From contig NZ_JAEIOJ010000001.1 of NCBI RefSeq assembly GCF_016464305.1, forward strand, positions 766,685 to 830,684: a stretch of 64,000 nt of DNA, given 5' to 3'. The translations under genes were made by a program, and so were the position numbers. The stretch comes from Umezawaea beigongshangensis (lineage in GTDB: Bacteria > Actinomycetota > Actinomycetes > Mycobacteriales > Pseudonocardiaceae). Position 1 is the first letter of the stretch; each line of letters starts with the position of its first letter. This document shows, piece by piece, positions 23,791 through 33,182 of the stretch. Below the pieces are notes generated by a model that saw nothing but the letters and a program-made list of their open reading frames with translations, made no database searches and was not told the DNA's origin.

Positions 23791-26700
23791 CGCGGGCGCT
23801 GTCGCGGGCGAAGGCGCAGAAGCCCTCCGGCGAGCAGAAGACGCCGGAGCGACCACGTCCGGCCGCCCGTGCGCCCCGCGAGCTGCGGGAGGTCCTGGCG
23901 TCCCCCGGCCACCCCGTCGACCCGGGTGTGCGGCGCGAGCTGGAGAGCAGGCTGGGCCACGACTTCAGCCGCGTGCGGGTGCACCACGACCAGGACTCGG
24001 CCGCGATGACCGCCCTGCTCGGCGCGGACGCCGTGACGGTGGGGCAGGACATCTTCTTCGCCCGCGACACCTTCCGCCCGGAGACCACCGACGGGCGGCG
24101 GCTGCTGGTGCACGAGCTGCTGCACACCGTGCAGGCCCCGGTCGCGTTCGGCGCGCTGCGAGCGGGACGCGACAGCGGCGCGGTGAGCCTGCCGCAGGAG
24201 CCCGTGGAGCAGGAGGCGGAGCGGATCGCTCGCTCCGAACGGCCCGAGCAGCCCGTCGAGCGGGCCCGGGCGGGCGCGTCGTGGCTGCGCTACGCCACCG
24301 TCGACGCCGACCGGATGCGCACCGAGCAGCTCGACCCGGCGGCGCTGGTCGACCGGCTGGTGGCCGGTGTGCTGCGCAGCCTGCGCGGTGACCCGGAGGA
24401 CGTGTCCGGGCGGGTGCGGGGGCAGCTGAGCCGGTTCACGCCGGAGCTGCGCGAGACGGTGCTGATCCGGCTGGAGACGCGGCTGCCGTCGTCGGAGTAC
24501 GCGCGCGTGCTGGAGATCCTGGTGGAGGCCGACCGCGAGGCGGCCGGCGGCCCGGTGGACACGCCGGGCGTTCCGGAGCCCGTCGGCGAGGAGGAACCCG
24601 CGCCGGAGCAGGAGCCCGGCGAGCAGGAGCCGCCGTCGGAGCAGGAGCCGGACGAGGAACCCGCCGAGCAGGAACCCGGCACAGAGGAACCCGGCACCGA
24701 GGAACCCGGTGCCGGGGAGACGCCGGAGGAGGAGCCCCAGCAGGAGCCGTCTCCGGAGGAGGCCGAGGAGAAGCCGGAGGAGGCCGAGGCCGAAGAACCG
24801 GAGGAGGACGAGAAGGAGAAGGAGGACGGCGAGGAGAAGGGCGAGGAGGACGAGGCCGCGGAGGAGGCCGGGGCAGAAGCCGCTCAGCAGCCGCTCGCGC
24901 GGGCGCCGGGAGCGCCGGGAGCACCGCCTGCCGCCGGTGGGGCTCCGGCCGCGGGTGCCACGCCCGCCACCGGCGGCGCGGGGGTCGCGGAGCCGACACC
25001 CGCCGGTCCCGAGCAGGTGGAACAGGCCGAACGCGCGCCGGAGAGCCCACTGGCCCAGCACGGTCTGCTCGACCGGGACGACCGCGAGGACACCGAGCCG
25101 GAGCAGGAGCAGCCGATCGGTCTGGAGCCCGGCGCCGACGCCGAGGTGGACGTTCCCGAACCCGAGGAACGCGCCCCGGAGGAGGAGGGGCGGCCGGAAC
25201 GCCCGCCGCTGACGCCCGCGGACTTCCTGCCCAGCACCGACCTGGACGTGTCGAACGTTCCCACGGCCGATCAGCTGACGCTGCCCAGCAGCGGTGCGCC
25301 GCCGAGCCCGCCGAGCGCGCCGAGCTTCCCCGCTCCCCCGCCGACCAGGGCCGAGCAGGAGGAGACGGAGGAGGCCGAGCCCGCCGACGCCGCCCCCGAA
25401 CCCGTCGCTCCCGCCACCCCGGTGGAGGAGGAGGTGCCCGCCGAGCAGCCGCTGGCCGCCGAGGTCGGCCCGGAGCCGGGGGCCGAGTCCGCGGCACCCG
25501 TCGCGGAGCCCGTCGGCGCGGACCCCGTCGACACCCGCGCGCCCGGTGCCGTCACCGCTCCGGAGCCGGTGTCGCCGGAGACGGCGTCCCCCGGACCGAC
25601 GACCGGGGGGCTGATGCCCGCGGGCGGACTCCCCGGTGCCGGCGCGCCCGCCGGTGATCCGGCCGGCGCTGGGCCGGAGGCCGCGCCCGAGCAGGTGGAG
25701 AACGGTCCGGCCCCCGCTCCGGAGGCGTCGCTGGAACCCGGCGGTGGCGGCTGCGGCGGCCCGCCCGCCCCGACCGCCGGTGAGGGCGCCGGTGGCGCCG
25801 GGTGCGGTGCTGGTGGCGGCGGTGGCGCCGGTGCTCCGGCCGCGGCGGCCGAACCGCAGGTCGCGCCGCCCGACGTGTCGTCCCAGCCGCCCGAGGCCGC
25901 GCTGGCCACCGTGTCGACGTTGCCGCCGGACCGGATGCAGACCTCGCTGGCGGGCGTGGACGCCGCGGTGAGCCGCGACGTCGGTGAGCAGCAGTCGGCC
26001 CTGGCCGCCGCGCCGCCCACGACGGAGCGTCCGTCGGGCGCCCCGCAGACGCTGTCCGGTCCCCCGCGGGCCGCGCCACCCGGTGACGCGCAGAAGATCA
26101 CCCTGGAGAGGACCGCCGCCGAGAGCGCCGAGCGGCAGGAGCGGGCCCAGGCGGAGCGGATCGAGGGCCAGAACCGGGCCAACGCCGCGCCGCGCCCCCA
26201 CGTCGCCGGAGACGCGCAGGGCAACCTCTCCCCCGACGAGATCGAGAACGTGCAGCAGGCCGTGGCGAACGTGCCGACCACGGACCCCGCGCTGAACACG
26301 ACGGTCGGCCCCGCGCCCGAGGTGGAACTGGCCGGGGAGACCGATCCCGTGCGCACCGACCAGCAGGCCGGTGAGTTGCAGCAGGCCACCGGCACGATGC
26401 ACGAGACCGGCGTGCAGGAGGCGGCCAAGCCGCTCGGCGAGGACCAGATCTTCCCGGACGTGCCCGCCGAGACGCTGACCGCGCAGGTGCCGGGAGGCGA
26501 GGGCGGTGGCGGCGCGACCGCCGGTCCGCTGCCCGGCGCGGGAGGCCCCGGCGGGGCCGACGCCGGGGTGGCGGTCGTGGCGCAGCAGGAGCGCGGCCCG
26601 CAGATCCAGGCGGGCGTCGAGCAGGGCGGCACGCAGATGGGCGTCGAGCGGCAGACGCAGCAGCAGGGCGCCGAACAGGCCAACGCGCAGCACGACGCCG

Positions 26701-29700
26701 AGGTCGCGGCGACCGTCCAGGAGAACGCCGCCGCGCAGACCGCCGAGCGCGGCAAGGTCGCCGCCGACGTCGCCGCGAAGCGCGAGGAGTGGCGGACCGA
26801 GCAGAACACGAAGGTCGAGGAGAGCAACGCCGAGGCCGGGGCGGAGCACGAGAAGGCACGGACCGGCATCAGCGACGAGAAGACCGAGACCGACCGCGAG
26901 GTCGAGCAGCAGAAGCAGGAGGACGACGACAGGATCGTCCGCGAGCGCCGAGCCGCGGAGGAGAAGGCGCGCGAGGAGAAGGAGGCCAAGCAGCGCGAGT
27001 CCGAGAGCGGTGGCTTCTTCAGCTGGATCGCCTCGAAGGTCACCAGCTTCTTCAACGCCCTGCTGGACGCGATCACCGACATCTTCAACGCCGCCGTGGC
27101 GCTGGTGAACGACATCGTCCGGGGCTTCGCGTCGATCGTCACGGGCCTGATCGACCTGGCGCGCGACGCGATCGTCGGCCTGATCGACGCGCTGGCGAAC
27201 GTGCTGCTGGCGCTGTGCGACGTCCTCGCGGTGTTCTTCCCCGAACTGGCCGCGCGGATGCGCGAGGCCATCGAGACCACCCGCGACGCGGCCATCGCCG
27301 CCGTGAACGAGCTGGCAGACGAGCTCAAGGCGGGCGTCGAGTTCCTGCTCAACAAGCTGGCCGAGGCGCTGACCGGGCTGCTGCGCCTGCTGGAGGCCGG
27401 GCTCAAGGCCGCCGTCGAGGTGGTGCGCGGCGCCGTCAACGCGGCGATCGAGTTCGCGAAGGCCGCGATCCAGATGCTCGGCGAGTTCGCGGCGATCGTC
27501 GCCGACATCGCCTCGATGGGCGTCGGAGCGTGGCTGGGCAGGCTGGGCAGCTCGGCGAAGGAGGGCATCCAGAACCACCTGTGGGGCGCGATCAAGACCG
27601 CGGTGAGGCAGTGGTTCGACGAGAAGGTGGAGGCCGTCGTCGGGCTCGGCAAGACCGTGATCGACGTGCTGGTCAAGGGCTGCATCTCGATGGCCCAGAT
27701 CGGCAAGATGGTGTGGGACTCCGTCGTCGCCGCCCTGCCGACGATCATCGTGGCGGTCGTCGTCGAGCGGGTCGTGTCGCTGATCGTCCCGGCGGCGGGC
27801 GCGGTCCTGGCGGTCGTGCAGGGTCTGATGGCCGCGTGGGGCTCGGTCAGCAAGATCCTCGGCGCGATCAGCGCGTTCATCGCGTTCGCCAGGGCCGTGA
27901 AGGCGGGTCCGGCCGCGTGCCTGTTCGCCGCCGCCGTGGCGGCCGGGGTCGTGGCGCTGCTGGAGTTCATCACGAACTTCCTGATGGCGAAGCTGGCGAT
28001 GGCGGCCAAGGGCGTCGGCAGGGCGCTGAAGGGCATGGCCGCGAAGATCAAGAACGGCCTGGCGCGAGCGGGCAGGGGCGTGCGCCGGGGCGCGGGCAAC
28101 GCCGTGAACGCCGCTCGCCGGGGCCTGCGCGGAGCGAGCCGGGCCCTGCGCCCACCGGGAGGCCGCCCCGGTCCGCGCCGCCGCCCCGGTGGCCCGGTGG
28201 CCGGAACGAGGGGCCGTCCCAGCACCCCCGACCGCCGCGCTCCCGACCGCCGCACCCCGTCGCAGCGCGCCGCCGACCGCCGCACGGCTCCGCGCGGGCC
28301 GGATCGCCCGTCCCCCCTGAACCGAGCCCGCACCGCCGTCCGCGACGGGGTGCGACGCGTGGCGACGACCCTGCGCAGGGTCGGCAAGCGGATCGCGAAC
28401 AGCGGGCTGGGCAGGTCGCTGCGCAACACGGCGAAGAAGCTGCGCGACAGGTACCAGCGCGCCCGCGACCGCTGGAGGGCCAAGCAGCGGCAACGGGCGG
28501 AGAACCGCCGCCGCCGGGACGAGGAGCGCAACTCCCCGGAGTCGAAGCAGCGCCGCCTGGACCTGATCGTGGCGAAGATCAAGCCGAAGGTTCAGCGGCT
28601 GCTCTCCCGCGGTACCGGAAGCCGGATCCACACCGCAGCGCTCGCTGCTTGGCGGCTGTTCTACCGACTCTCCCGGCTGGTGCGGACAAGCGGCACGAGC
28701 TTCGGCGACCGCGCGCAACTCAATCCCGAGAAGCTCGTCGTCAACGGCGTCTCGCTGGACTCCGAACCGCTGCTGAAGTTCATCCGGGACGTGGAGAAGG
28801 ACATTCTCGCTCAGCGCGACGCCAGGATTCAGGGACAGCAGCTCGCCACCACTCAGACGGCCACCGGTGCCACACAGACCACGATTCCCGCGAACGAGGA
28901 CATCGCGACAGCGGGAGGTCTGCTCACACCACAGCTCGGAAAGCCGTTCCAGCGCAACGTCATCAACCTGGAAGGTGCGGGCGGCGGCCAGGTCTCGTCC
29001 CGGATGCTCAGCTCCTACGGCCAGCCGGGTGGCTTCTTCCTGGAGAAGATGAACAACGCGGGCCTCACCGGCGAAGGAGGCCGCTACTCGGACTCGGAAC
29101 GGAGGATCCTGGGATCAGGCACCATGACGCAGACGTCCAGGGCTCTCGCGGTCTTCCAGCAGTCCAGAGCGACCAACTTCGGCGCGGACCCCGGCGAGAT
29201 CGCGCTCCTCGGCATGCTGGCCCACGACACGGAGCCGCGACGCAATCCAGGAACCAGGGTCTTCTCGATACTGATCTCCGACCTCTACGCGGAGGTGCCC
29301 GGTCAGGGGAACCGGAAGCTTCAGACGCAGAAGTTCCTCCGAGCGTTCCGGATGCACCCCATGGCACCCGAGGGCTCGTCGAGCGCCGCCACCGTGCTGA
29401 ACAAGTTCCTGGCGAAGCGACCGGGGGCGCTGGACGCGGCGGTCGAGAGACGGGTGCAGGCCCTGCGCCGGAACGGCGCTCCCCCGGAACTGCTCGTCGG
29501 AAACCTGCGGGACCTGCCCCAGTGGCAGAGGCGCGTTCACATGGTCCGGAGCGCGAACAAGGACGTCGAGCAGGCCACGAAGAGGATCGAACGCGCCCGC
29601 GGCAGCGCCGACCCGACCGTGCAGCGGGCCGCGCAGGCACAGCTCCGCGCGGCGCAGTCCCGACTGGCCAAGTGGAACACCCGCGAGTTTCGGTCGCTCC

Positions 29701-29906
29701 AGCTGTTGCAGAAGCAGCAGGACGCGCAGAACCTCGCCAATCGAGAGGTCAGAACGCTGCAAGCGTGGTTCAACACAGTCACCCCCATCGACAGCGACTC
29801 ACAAGGAAATGCCGAGAAAACGCTGAACGAACTCAAGAGAAGAATAGTGGAACGCATGCAATCAGAATTCCCCTGGTGGACGCCGAACGTAAGGTTCAAA
29901 TCGTGA
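23787..29906 (+). CDS. Giant DUF4157 (eCIS core) protein with a variable C-terminal module, candidate effector
   Basis: A 2039-residue modular protein. Residues about 35-120 are the DUF4157/eCIS-core domain with a zincin-type H109-ELL-H113 motif. Residues ~265-370 are a Glu/Pro tract; ~370-950 low-complexity Ala/Pro/Gly-rich sequence; ~955-1075 a charged coiled coil. Residues ~1075-1405 are amphipathic/hydrophobic helices; ~1425-1590 an Arg-rich stretch. Residues ~1604-2039 are a globular-looking domain with different codon use, fewer GC-ending codons and no family I recognise. DUF4157 domains are known at the N-termini of eCIS cargo toxins. The cluster shows no separate tape-measure gene, so the helical middle might also serve as one. 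It overlaps both neighbours by 4 bp. Confidence 0.85.
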   Translation: MTRALSRAKAQKPSGEQKTPERPRPAARAPRELREVLASPGHPVDPGVRRELESRLGHDFSRVRVHHDQDSAAMTALLGADAVTVGQDIFFARDTFRPETTDGRRLLVHELLHTVQAPVAFGALRAGRDSGAVSLPQEPVEQEAERIARSERPEQPVERARAGASWLRYATVDADRMRTEQLDPAALVDRLVAGVLRSLRGDPEDVSGRVRGQLSRFTPELRETVLIRLETRLPSSEYARVLEILVEADREAAGGPVDTPGVPEPVGEEEPAPEQEPGEQEPPSEQEPDEEPAEQEPGTEEPGTEEPGAGETPEEEPQQEPSPEEAEEKPEEAEAEEPEEDEKEKEDGEEKGEEDEAAEEAGAEAAQQPLARAPGAPGAPPAAGGAPAAGATPATGGAGVAEPTPAGPEQVEQAERAPESPLAQHGLLDRDDREDTEPEQEQPIGLEPGADAEVDVPEPEERAPEEEGRPERPPLTPADFLPSTDLDVSNVPTADQLTLPSSGAPPSPPSAPSFPAPPPTRAEQEETEEAEPADAAPEPVAPATPVEEEVPAEQPLAAEVGPEPGAESAAPVAEPVGADPVDTRAPGAVTAPEPVSPETASPGPTTGGLMPAGGLPGAGAPAGDPAGAGPEAAPEQVENGPAPAPEASLEPGGGGCGGPPAPTAGEGAGGAGCGAGGGGGAGAPAAAAEPQVAPPDVSSQPPEAALATVSTLPPDRMQTSLAGVDAAVSRDVGEQQSALAAAPPTTERPSGAPQTLSGPPRAAPPGDAQKITLERTAAESAERQERAQAERIEGQNRANAAPRPHVAGDAQGNLSPDEIENVQQAVANVPTTDPALNTTVGPAPEVELAGETDPVRTDQQAGELQQATGTMHETGVQEAAKPLGEDQIFPDVPAETLTAQVPGGEGGGGATAGPLPGAGGPGGADAGVAVVAQQERGPQIQAGVEQGGTQMGVERQTQQQGAEQANAQHDAEVAATVQENAAAQTAERGKVAADVAAKREEWRTEQNTKVEESNAEAGAEHEKARTGISDEKTETDREVEQQKQEDDDRIVRERRAAEEKAREEKEAKQRESESGGFFSWIASKVTSFFNALLDAITDIFNAAVALVNDIVRGFASIVTGLIDLARDAIVGLIDALANVLLALCDVLAVFFPELAARMREAIETTRDAAIAAVNELADELKAGVEFLLNKLAEALTGLLRLLEAGLKAAVEVVRGAVNAAIEFAKAAIQMLGEFAAIVADIASMGVGAWLGRLGSSAKEGIQNHLWGAIKTAVRQWFDEKVEAVVGLGKTVIDVLVKGCISMAQIGKMVWDSVVAALPTIIVAVVVERVVSLIVPAAGAVLAVVQGLMAAWGSVSKILGAISAFIAFARAVKAGPAACLFAAAVAAGVVALLEFITNFLMAKLAMAAKGVGRALKGMAAKIKNGLARAGRGVRRGAGNAVNAARRGLRGASRALRPPGGRPGPRRRPGGPVAGTRGRPSTPDRRAPDRRTPSQRAADRRTAPRGPDRPSPLNRARTAVRDGVRRVATTLRRVGKRIANSGLGRSLRNTAKKLRDRYQRARDRWRAKQRQRAENRRRRDEERNSPESKQRRLDLIVAKIKPKVQRLLSRGTGSRIHTAALAAWRLFYRLSRLVRTSGTSFGDRAQLNPEKLVVNGVSLDSEPLLKFIRDVEKDILAQRDARIQGQQLATTQTATGATQTTIPANEDIATAGGLLTPQLGKPFQRNVINLEGAGGGQVSSRMLSSYGQPGGFFLEKMNNAGLTGEGGRYSDSERRILGSGTMTQTSRALAVFQQSRATNFGADPGEIALLGMLAHDTEPRRNPGTRVFSILISDLYAEVPGQGNRKLQTQKFLRAFRMHPMAPEGSSSAATVLNKFLAKRPGALDAAVERRVQALRRNGAPPELLVGNLRDLPQWQRRVHMVRSANKDVEQATKRIERARGSADPTVQRAAQAQLRAAQSRLAKWNTREFRSLQLLQKQQDAQNLANREVRTLQAWFNTVTPIDSDSQGNAEKTLNELKRRIVERMQSEFPWWTPNVRFKS

Positions 29907-30520
29907 AAGCGATCCAAAGAAAAGACGGTCATCGCTCGCGGCGCTACCTCTTCCGGAACTGGACCTCCCTGTCCGAGGTTCGCTCCATCGCACGAGCGAG
30001 CGCCTGGGACGAGGTGGGCGTCACGCCGGACGTGCCCGGAGATTCGGCCGAGGACCTCGTCGCGGTGTGGGAGCTGCTGCCCGGACTGCGTGCGACCTAC
30101 ACCAGAGAATCCGCGTTGAGCGCCGCTCACGTCGTCATCACCAGCAAGGTGGCACCGGAGGAGATCGACAGCGCGGTCGCTCTGTTCGAGGCGCATCCAG
30201 GAGTTCTGACGTTCGAAGATCTCATCCAGCAGGCCACCAGCACCCGCGATCCGGAATCGGAGGCGGAGGCGGTGGCGAGAGCAGGACTCGGCGCTCCCCT
30301 GGTCGCTGACGCTCGTTTCACCGACACCATTCAGAACGCCAGCGCCTCACCGCACACGAGAGTGCGGGAGGGTGCGCTGTGGGCCATGGCGTACACGGAG
30401 TGGATCGACTTCAGCGGCACCCTCGAACAGATCGCCCGATCGGATCCCGACGAGTTCCTCCGCGACTTCGCCACACGGGTGCTCCGCGTCTTCGAACACC
30501 TCGGTCTGGAGTCGACGTGA
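29903..30520 (+). CDS. Small helical protein coupled to the DUF4157 gene, possible immunity protein or chaperone
   Basis: A 205-residue acidic, mainly helical protein; its GTG overlaps the stop of the DUF4157 gene (GTGA). The C-terminal half (VREGALWAMAYTEWI, then EFLRDFATRVLRVFEHLGL) resembles a pair of HEAT-like helical hairpins. I do not recognise the family. Its base composition follows the anomalous 3' end of the preceding gene rather than the rest of the cluster, suggesting the two arrived together. An immunity protein or effector-specific chaperone is the natural guess from position. Confidence 0.65.
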   Translation: MKAIQRKDGHRSRRYLFRNWTSLSEVRSIARASAWDEVGVTPDVPGDSAEDLVAVWELLPGLRATYTRESALSAAHVVITSKVAPEEIDSAVALFEAHPGVLTFEDLIQQATSTRDPESEAEAVARAGLGAPLVADARFTDTIQNASASPHTRVREGALWAMAYTEWIDFSGTLEQIARSDPDEFLRDFATRVLRVFEHLGLEST

Positions 30521-31155
30521 CCCGGCTCACCGACGTACCTCGCCCCGTGCGGTCCGGGCTCGTCGTCGTCGACCCCGAGCGGGGGACGCCGCAGCGGATC
30601 ATCGTCATGCAGTTCAACCCCGACTCGCTGGAGCGCAGCCTCGCTCCGCTCGCCTCGGGGGCCGAGCAGGGTGACCGGACCGAGGCGTTGCGGCTCAAGG
30701 GACCGGCGATCGAGACGTGGAAGTTCGCGGCCGAGCTCGACGCCACCGACCAGCCCGACGTGCCCTCGCCGTTCGGCGTCCACCCGCAGCTCGCGACGCT
30801 GGAGATGCTGGTGCACCCCTCCAGCGGGCAGTTGCGGGCCAACGAGCGGCTCGCCGCGCTGGGCACGCTGGAGATCACGCCGATCGAGACCCCGCTGACG
30901 CTGTTCGTCTGGGGCGCCAAGCGGGTCATGCCCGTGCGGCTGACCGAGCTGTCGATCGTCGAGGAGGCGTTCGACGCCGACCTCAACCCCTACCGGGCGA
31001 CGGTGAACCTCGGGCTGCGCGTGCTGTCCGTCAACGACCTGCCCGCGGGCCACCGGGGCGCCGAGCTGTACCTGGCGCACCTGGCGCAGAAGGAGCGGTT
31101 CGCCGGCTCCGTCGCGGTGTCCCGGCTGGAAGCGCTCGGGCTGCGTTCCCTCTGA
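30517..31155 (+). CDS. CIS tube/baseplate adaptor protein (Pvc7-like)
   Basis: A 212-residue protein with the family signature IVMQFNPDSLERSLAP near residue 30 and a conserved LFVWGAKRVMPVRLTELSIVEEAFD segment near 125-150. In eCIS and related tails such proteins join hub to tube and typically precede the LysM protein, as here. The GTG start overlaps the previous stop. Confidence 0.8.
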   Translation: MTRLTDVPRPVRSGLVVVDPERGTPQRIIVMQFNPDSLERSLAPLASGAEQGDRTEALRLKGPAIETWKFAAELDATDQPDVPSPFGVHPQLATLEMLVHPSSGQLRANERLAALGTLEITPIETPLTLFVWGAKRVMPVRLTELSIVEEAFDADLNPYRATVNLGLRVLSVNDLPAGHRGAELYLAHLAQKERFAGSVAVSRLEALGLRSL

Positions 31156-31169
31156 CCACAGGAGATCCG

Positions 31170-31511
31170 ATGACGACCCCCGAACTGCCCGCACCCGCCT
31201 CCTACCCGCGCACGAGCCGGTACCACGGCGTGGAGACGGCGGTGCACGTGACGCCGGACGGTCGCCGGATCCCCCACCTGCGCCGCCGCCCGCTGCCCCC
31301 GCCCGAGTCCTTCACGGCCATCGGCGAGCACGTGGTCAGCGAGGGCGACCGGGTCGACCTGCTCGCGGACCGCTACCTCGGCGACGCGGGGGCGTGGTGG
31401 CGCGTCGCCGACGCGAACCCGGTGCTCGACCCGGCCGAGCTGACCGCCACGCCCGGCCGCGTCGTGCGGATCACGCTGCCCGCCGGCGTTCCCGGACCGG
31501 CGCGGGGGTAG
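31170..31511 (+). CDS. LysM-like tail protein (tail protein X type)
   Basis: A 113-residue protein whose C-terminal half (VVSEGDRVDLLADRYLGDAG, then WWRVADANPVLDP) is a LysM/gpX-like fold. These proteins clamp hub and tube in contractile tails. ATG 31170 has AGGAG upstream; it ends 3 bp before the hub gene. Confidence 0.85.
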   Translation: MTTPELPAPASYPRTSRYHGVETAVHVTPDGRRIPHLRRRPLPPPESFTAIGEHVVSEGDRVDLLADRYLGDAGAWWRVADANPVLDPAELTATPGRVVRITLPAGVPGPARG

Positions 31512-31514
31512 CCG

Positions 31515-32645
31515 GTGGCCGACATCGCACCCGTCCACCTGACGCTGCTCATGGGGCCCCGCATCCCGGTGCCCGTGCCGCGGCAGGTCACCGACGCCCT
31601 GCTGTCCGCCCAGGTGACGATCACGGCGGGCCAGCGCAGCGGGTTCCAGCTCTCCTTCGACCTGTCGAAGAAGGGACTGATCCACAACACGCTGCTGCCC
31701 GCGGGGTTCTTCGACCCGGAGATCCGGGTGGTCCTGTCGGTCACGGTGCGCGGCACGCCGACGGTGCTGATGGACGGCGTCTGCATCCGGCAGGAGGTGG
31801 GCATCAGCAACGAGCCCGGCCAGTCGACGCTGACGGTCACCGGCGAGGACCTGACGGTCCTCATGGACCTGGAGGAGAAGCCGGAGATCCCGTTCCCGGC
31901 GATGTCGCCGGCGGCGCGGGTGGCCGCGATCGTCGCCCAGTACGCGACGTGGGGCATCACGCCGCTGGTGATCCCGGAGCTGTTCCCGCAGACGCCGATG
32001 CCGACGCAGCGCGTCGACTTCCAGCAGGGCACCGACCTGGCCTACGTCACGGAGCTGGCGAAGGCCAACGGTTACGTGTTCTACCTCGATCCCGGCCCGG
32101 TGCCGGGGATCAGCCGCGCCTACTTCGGCCCCGAGGTGCGGCTCGGCGTGCCGCAGCCGGCGCTGACGGTCAACTCCGACGCGGCGTCGAACGTGGACCA
32201 GATGACGTTCAGCTTCGACGGGACGGCGCGCGAGCAGCCCGTGGCGGTGGTGCAGATCCCCGCGACGAAGGTCTCGACGGTGCTGCCGGTGCCCGAGGTG
32301 AGCGTGCTGCGACCGCCGCTGGCGGCGCGACCGGCGCCCGCGCTGAAGAAGAAGGTCGTCGCGGGCACGGCGAAGAAGGACGCGCCGCAGGCGCTCGCCG
32401 AGACGCTGGCGAAGGCGGCGGAGTCGGCGGACGCCGTGTCGGGCTCCGGTCAGCTCGACGTCGTCCGCTACGGGCACGTGCTGCGCGCGCGCGAGCTGGT
32501 GGGCGTGCGAGGGGCCGGGATCACCTACGACGGCCTGTACTTCGTCAAGAGCGTCACCCACAACCTCCAGCGGGGCGGCTACACGCAGAACTTCACCCTC
32601 GCCAGGGAGGGCCTGATCGCCCTGCAACCGAACGTCGTCCCGTGA
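31515..32645 (+). CDS. Baseplate hub protein (gp27/gpD-like)
   Basis: A 376-residue hub subunit, corresponding to the N-terminal half of VgrG or Pvc8. Visible features: ITAGQRSGFQLSFDLSKKG near 40, EPGQSTLTVTGEDLTVLMDLEE near 100, VDFQQGTDLAYVTELAKANGY near 175 and a C-terminal GLYFVKSVTHNLQRGGYTQNFTL beta segment. A Pro/Ala/Lys linker lies about 260-300. The spike domain is encoded separately in the next gene. Confidence 0.9.
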   Translation: MADIAPVHLTLLMGPRIPVPVPRQVTDALLSAQVTITAGQRSGFQLSFDLSKKGLIHNTLLPAGFFDPEIRVVLSVTVRGTPTVLMDGVCIRQEVGISNEPGQSTLTVTGEDLTVLMDLEEKPEIPFPAMSPAARVAAIVAQYATWGITPLVIPELFPQTPMPTQRVDFQQGTDLAYVTELAKANGYVFYLDPGPVPGISRAYFGPEVRLGVPQPALTVNSDAASNVDQMTFSFDGTAREQPVAVVQIPATKVSTVLPVPEVSVLRPPLAARPAPALKKKVVAGTAKKDAPQALAETLAKAAESADAVSGSGQLDVVRYGHVLRARELVGVRGAGITYDGLYFVKSVTHNLQRGGYTQNFTLAREGLIALQPNVVP

Positions 32646-32655
32646 GGTGGCCACG

Positions 32656-33168
32656 ATGAGCTCCGAAGCAGACCGCTACCTCGGCAAGTACCGCGGGACG
32701 GTCGTGACCAACGTCGACCCGATGGGCATCGGACGCATCCAGGCGCAGGTGCCGGACGTGTTCGGCAGCACGCCGTCCACGTGGGCGATGCCGTGCCTGC
32801 CGGTCGCGGGACCGCAGATGGGCCAGTACGTCGTGCCGCCGGTCGGCGCGGGCGTGTGGGTGGAGTTCGAGCAGGGGGACAAGAACTTCCCGATCTGGAG
32901 CGGCTGCTGGTACGGCTCGCGCGCCGAGGTGCCGCCCGCCGCGTTCACCGGCCCTCCCGCCTCGCCGAACATCGTCGTGCAGACCACCGGGCAGCACTCG
33001 ATCGTGCTGTCGGACCTGCCGGGCGCGGGCATCGTCCTGCGGGCCGCGGGCGGCGCGACGATCACGATCGGCGACGCCGGAATCGTCATCAGCAACGGCC
33101 AGGGGGCGTCGATCGCGCTGACCGGGGCGACCGTCCAGATCAACCAGAACGCGCTGACCATCACCTGA
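32656..33168 (+). CDS. Spike protein with gpV/gp5-type OB fold
   Basis: A 170-residue protein. Residues ~8-85 are the OB-fold of VgrG/gp5-like spikes (YRGTVVTNVDPMGIGRIQAQVPD, then PPVGAGVWVEFEQGDKNFPIW). The C-terminus (GATITIGDAGIVISN, VQINQNALTI) is a short beta-helical needle. It would sit on the hub trimer and carry the PAAR-like tip encoded next. ATG 32656 is used; an in-frame GTG lies 9 bp upstream. Confidence 0.92.
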   Translation: MSSEADRYLGKYRGTVVTNVDPMGIGRIQAQVPDVFGSTPSTWAMPCLPVAGPQMGQYVVPPVGAGVWVEFEQGDKNFPIWSGCWYGSRAEVPPAAFTGPPASPNIVVQTTGQHSIVLSDLPGAGIVLRAAGGATITIGDAGIVISNGQGASIALTGATVQINQNALTIT

Positions 33169-33182
33169 AGGGGGAACGCACG

